From positions 41,140,700 through 41,204,699 of the forward strand of contig NC_135213.1 of the NCBI RefSeq assembly GCF_052324685.1: 64,000 nt of DNA, given 5' to 3'. The position numbers and the translations under genes are program-made. Below the pieces are notes generated by a model, which worked only from the letters and a program-made list of their open reading frames with translations, was not told where the DNA came from and did no database searches. Source of the DNA: Brachyhypopomus gauderio (taxonomy: Eukaryota > Chordata > Actinopteri > Gymnotiformes > Hypopomidae). Position 1 is the stretch's first letter, and every line of letters starts with the position of its first letter. Shown here piece by piece: positions 61,201-64,000 of the stretch.

Positions 61201-62008
61201 AGTAGTGAATAATACCTTCCTCCATGACACTTGGAGATGTGGGTCTAACTGCATGATTCTCTCCATGTCACAGTTAATGGGCAAGTAGGAGCCTTTCTTT
61301 CCATAAAGTTCACGTCTGTTGGAGGTCACTAGTGGGCATGTCTGCTGGGTTACAGAAACTGAAAAGTGCTTCTCAAAAGGTCCATAGTCATCACTGCCAT
61401 CAGAACACAGAGCAAAGTGTTTGGGTAAGTCAGTGTGCTAAGTGTGCGCAGACAGGCCATTGCACAAGAAAATGTAAAGTGAAACGAAGTTAGATTAACT
61501 GGAATTTTCAATAACAATTAGTTATTCTACAAATTATTCTATCTGAGACAGGATAGCTTGGGACAGAATTATAAGTACATGACGACAAAAGACGTGGGTA
61601 ATATTGTTGCTATACCCTGTTCACATGTAACCTTATCAGCACTCAGAAATGGACTTTGTGTGAAAAGGCTCATAGAGACTAAAGTTGTTCTGGGTGTTTC
61701 TGGTTCTCCATACGCTCTTTATGAGTAACTTCAGGCTGAGATCCTGTGGGAGAGACTACTATGTAAGTGTGTAATATGCTCATACCTCATAACACAAGAG
61801 TAGTTCCCACTGTGCGATGGCTGTGCTGGAAGGAACCACAGTGATTGGTTTATAAGCCTGATTCCTGCAGGCAAACTTTCTGGAAGCAAACTCTGGTTCT
61901 GGTTCTGCTCATGGCTCCAACTCACTACGTTCTCTCCGCTCCACTGGTCACACTGGAGTGAGAACACATGACCCACGGTGATCTCCAGGTGTTTTACCCT
62001 TTGGTTTG
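55236..62008 (-). CDS. il1r1: Interleukin-1 receptor type 1-like (signal exon missing)
   Basis: Minus-strand exons: 62008-61786, 61393-61216, 59677-59524, 59340-59275, 59125-58993, 58888-58746, 58415-58272 (membrane helix), 55983-55834 and 55654-55236 (stop TAA). All phases join and give about 536 residues without the signal peptide. Ig landmarks are SLQCDQW and SGNYSCVMR, LPINCDM and SGKYTCL, YHLNCRV and FTCVAMNPNG. The TIR domain has box 1 DGKLYDAYVSY, box 2 GRDELPGA, SRRLIIVLT and box 3 FWKQLRYRM. The blocks VYDALVKGGLQVILVQVE and LPESLRYI with TQGIIRW are closest to IL1R1. The receptor binds IL-1 with an accessory chain and signals through MyD88. A TIR loop at about 55480-55580 is longer than in mammals. 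No phase-1 signal exon was seen upstream to 64000. Confidence 0.83.
55984..57399. other. IL1R1-like intron before the first TIR exon, left part
   Basis: Contains a G run (56561-56573) and no recognised exon. An open frame at 56784-56966 has no known domain and is not supported by splice sites in the gene sense. Confidence 0.5.
57400..58190 (+). mobile_element. LINE endonuclease remnant joined to a LINE 3' tail
   Basis: Plus strand: NKMDELTALARGQKEYGECS, then LHRDIPDNNVSIDGFHTVRA, the start of an apurinic-type endonuclease domain of a fish LINE, broken by stops. It then passes, without reverse transcriptase, to a 3' end with ctctgggatcaataaagtat and a TGATTCCGA tail. An internal deletion removed most of the element. 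Confidence 0.75.
60065..60350. repeat. Minisatellite of about 30 bp in the IL1R1-like gene
   Basis: Eight or nine units with ggacatcaccagactgtgtt and tcttcttaat, of unequal length (27-36 bases). Gives artificial repetitive frames on both strands. Confidence 0.92.
60351..61215. other. IL1R1-like intron, right part
   Basis: The stretches 59770-60060 and 60360-61090 (text aggttcatatttatttggac and its later complement gtgtccaaatatatatgggc) look like two ends of one DNA transposon holding the minisatellite. No coding part. Confidence 0.45.
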
Positions 62009-62199
62009 CTGAAAAGTAGAGTTACCGTATGTTATGAATACAGTACAACTGTATACTGTTCTAAAACCAGTTTTACACTTATCTAGTAATTGTGCTGTAC
62101 AGTTCTGGACTCAATGATAAGAACAACAAAATAAAGTTTACCCAGTGTAATACTTCAGGTGCAACATCCATAGAAGTAGAAGCACCAATCTACCCCAGT

Positions 62200-62339
62200 A
62201 GATCAGATCAGATCAGATCAGATCAGATCTAATCTAATCTAATCTAATCTAATCTAATCTAATCTAATCTAATCTAATCTAATCTAATCTAATCTAATCT
62301 AATCTAATCTAATCTAATCTAATCTAATCTAATCTAATC
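62200..62339. repeat. (AATCT)n pentanucleotide array after an (AGATC)n run
   Basis: Five AGATC units switch to about 22 TAATC units. It lies about 190 bases upstream of the first visible IL1R1-like exon. Confidence 0.97.
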
Positions 62340-62699
62340 CCAGTGGATCTGTCCTGTCCTGGAATGACCTTGGAGCTGGTAGCATGAATGCTCTGCGCAC
62401 TTTTGTGATAGAGTTTATGCTAATGTATGTTTCTGCACCATAACTGCAATTAGACACTGTATTCCATTTTACACTGACCTGAATTTAAGGTTAAACCAAT
62501 ACATTGAAATCTACAGAAACCTCACTGATTAACAATGAATATGTACTATGAAGATCAAAATATAAATTGCATTTGGAAATATAATTATTAAATTTTAATA
62601 ATAACCTACAATCATTCCAAACTAATAATTACAGTACTTAATTAAATGTATAAAGATATGATATGATACGCTACATCCACAGCAATTTAATGGATAGGA

Positions 62700-62970
62700 C
62701 TGGATAGAACCTTGTTCCTCAATTCAGTTTCCCGGATGGTGAGACTGACATCACGCTGCTGAGCCAATAGAAGCGGTCCCGCTAAGCTAAGCCTCAATTC
62801 TAGCCTGGTACGGAGCAGGTTAGTTCAAACGTATATGTTGCTGTAGTAACTGAGCGAGGCTCAAGTCTAGCCTCTTTCGTGGAACCGAATTTGAGCAAAA
62901 TGAGCCAGGCTTGTCTTAAAAATCCCGGCTTACTGAGTTAGCTCGCTTCGTGGAATAGCCCCCTGGTTAT
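62700..62970. mobile_element. Possible MITE
   Basis: Text such as cttcgtggaatagccccctg is typical of a fish MITE end, and cgtggaaccgaatttgagca lies nearby. Borders and duplication were not found, so this is a weak call. Confidence 0.35.
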
Positions 62971-62984
62971 TGTATTATTATTAT

Positions 62985-63468
62985 ACAACATGGTGGCTTG
63001 GTGGTTAGCATGTTTGGGGTCCTGTACTGGGGTCTTGGGTTCAAGTCCCTATCTGAGTGGAGTTTCCATGTTCTTCCTGTGTTTGCGTGGGTTTCCTCCG
63101 GGATCTCCGGTTTCCTCCCACAGTCCAAAGACATGGAGGTTAGGTAAATTGGCAGTCCCTGATTCCCTGACAAATTCTCCCTGAGTGTGTCTTTGTCCCT
63201 TCATGTCCAATAAGAAGCAGTTGTCTGAGTGTGTGTTTGTATGCCCAGTGGTGGATGGTGCTCTGTCACTAGGGTCTGTCCTCTCTCCCCTTCCTGCACC
63301 CCATTCAGTCCCCCAGGGGGCTGTGGATCCTGGTAGAGAGTACGCTGTGTGTGACGCTGCTTCTTACCGGAGTGTGATTGGTTGTACCTGTGTTAAAATT
63401 GTAAAGCGACCTTGGGTATATAGAAAGGCGCTATATAAGTTGAACATTCATTCATTCATTATTGTGAT
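62985..63468 (+). mobile_element. tRNA-derived SINE with conserved core
   Basis: A head with box A-like (tggcttggtggttagcatgt) and box B-like (gggttcaagtccc) motifs is followed by gggtttcctccgggatctcc and tttcctcccacagtccaaag, a core known from widespread vertebrate SINEs. The tail is gcgctatataagttgaacat with (ATTC)n. Confidence 0.85.
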
Positions 63469-64000
63469 TTGGATTAAGTCAAAGGTTTTGTGTTGTGCAC
63501 TTTATTCTTTTAAAGTGTTTCATAGGTCATTTTATAGTCATTACATGTATAACCCACACATGCATTTTTGTTTTGTAATACACCCAACTCCACCTGTTTT
63601 ACAGCTGTTGCAGGTAAAAGTTTTCAGCTAGATAATTTGTTATCTGGTCAGATATTTAGCGACCTAGCCATGCTGCCAGCCAACTATCTGTGGTCATGAC
63701 AAACATGCAGTAAATGGGTTCTCAATTGCAGTATATTTTACCTAAGTAAAATATACTGGAAAAGAGTTTCTGTTCAATCCTAACCACCACCCAACCTATC
63801 CTACTCTACCCTAACGTTTTAATTCAGTACATTTGTTTACATTAACCACTATGGTAATATTTGGGAAATGTTGGTAATATCTGACTCTAAACAATATTTA
63901 AAATTTGCCAAATCAGACACGTGATGACAGACACTTGTTAGGCATGTCCTCCTGACCCTCTGGGGCAATTTTGGTGAATGATTTTGGCCCTTCGTGTAAT
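63469..64000. other. Non-coding right end
   Basis: Nothing recognisable. The signal exon of the IL1R1-like gene may lie beyond the edge. Confidence 0.5.

Overview
The window is eukaryotic nuclear DNA, almost certainly from a teleost fish. The coding parts are split by GT-AG introns, the exons encode jawed-vertebrate cytokine receptors in fish form, and the spacers are crowded with repeat types typical of fish genomes (Tc1/mariner, hAT, PIF/Harbinger, L2-like LINEs, Ty3/gypsy, tRNA-headed SINEs, long TA, GT and AATCT microsatellites). The species cannot be fixed from the sequence.

Five receptor genes could be traced exon by exon, with codon phase kept across every junction. On the + strand lie three class II cytokine receptors head to tail: a CRFB5/IFNAR1-like gene (exons 6267-15249, signal-peptide exon not found), IL10RB/CRFB4 (17583-22832, complete, about 323 aa) and IFNGR2/CRFB6 (24945-33373, complete, 300 aa). 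They match the conserved interferon/IL-10 receptor cluster. On the - strand lie two IL-1 receptor family genes: an IL1RL1/IL18R1-type receptor (47100 down to 35709, complete, 526 aa) and an IL1R1-like receptor (62008 down to 55236, signal exon not found). Both have three Ig domains, one membrane helix and a TIR domain split over two exons. The IFNGR2 gene and the first IL-1R gene converge tail to tail.

The rest is mostly mobile DNA. 1-4091: a Ty3/gypsy element broken by one L2-like LINE and abutting another. 8534-11014: a TA microsatellite holding a mariner-type MITE and a hAT element, which itself carries a Harbinger-type MITE. 27800-32166: nested hAT elements and a Harbinger-like element inside IFNGR2 intron 5. 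34282-35305: a hAT element filling the gap between the convergent genes. 37930-40325: a Tc1 element carrying a solo LTR, then a hAT element, inside the first IL-1R gene. 41480-46195: Ty3/gypsy, minisatellite, hAT MITE and LINE pieces, also inside that gene. 47400-54560: LTR, LINE, hAT, SINE and minisatellite pieces between the two IL-1R genes. For many insertions the target-site duplications can be read directly.

No bacterial-type operon, CRISPR array, phage or clearly new gene system was seen. The most notable points are a DSGxxS degron in the IFNAR1-like tail, TG tracts at the splice sites around its membrane exon, a minisatellite starting exactly at an IL10RB splice donor, and linkage of two receptor families that sit on different human chromosomes.
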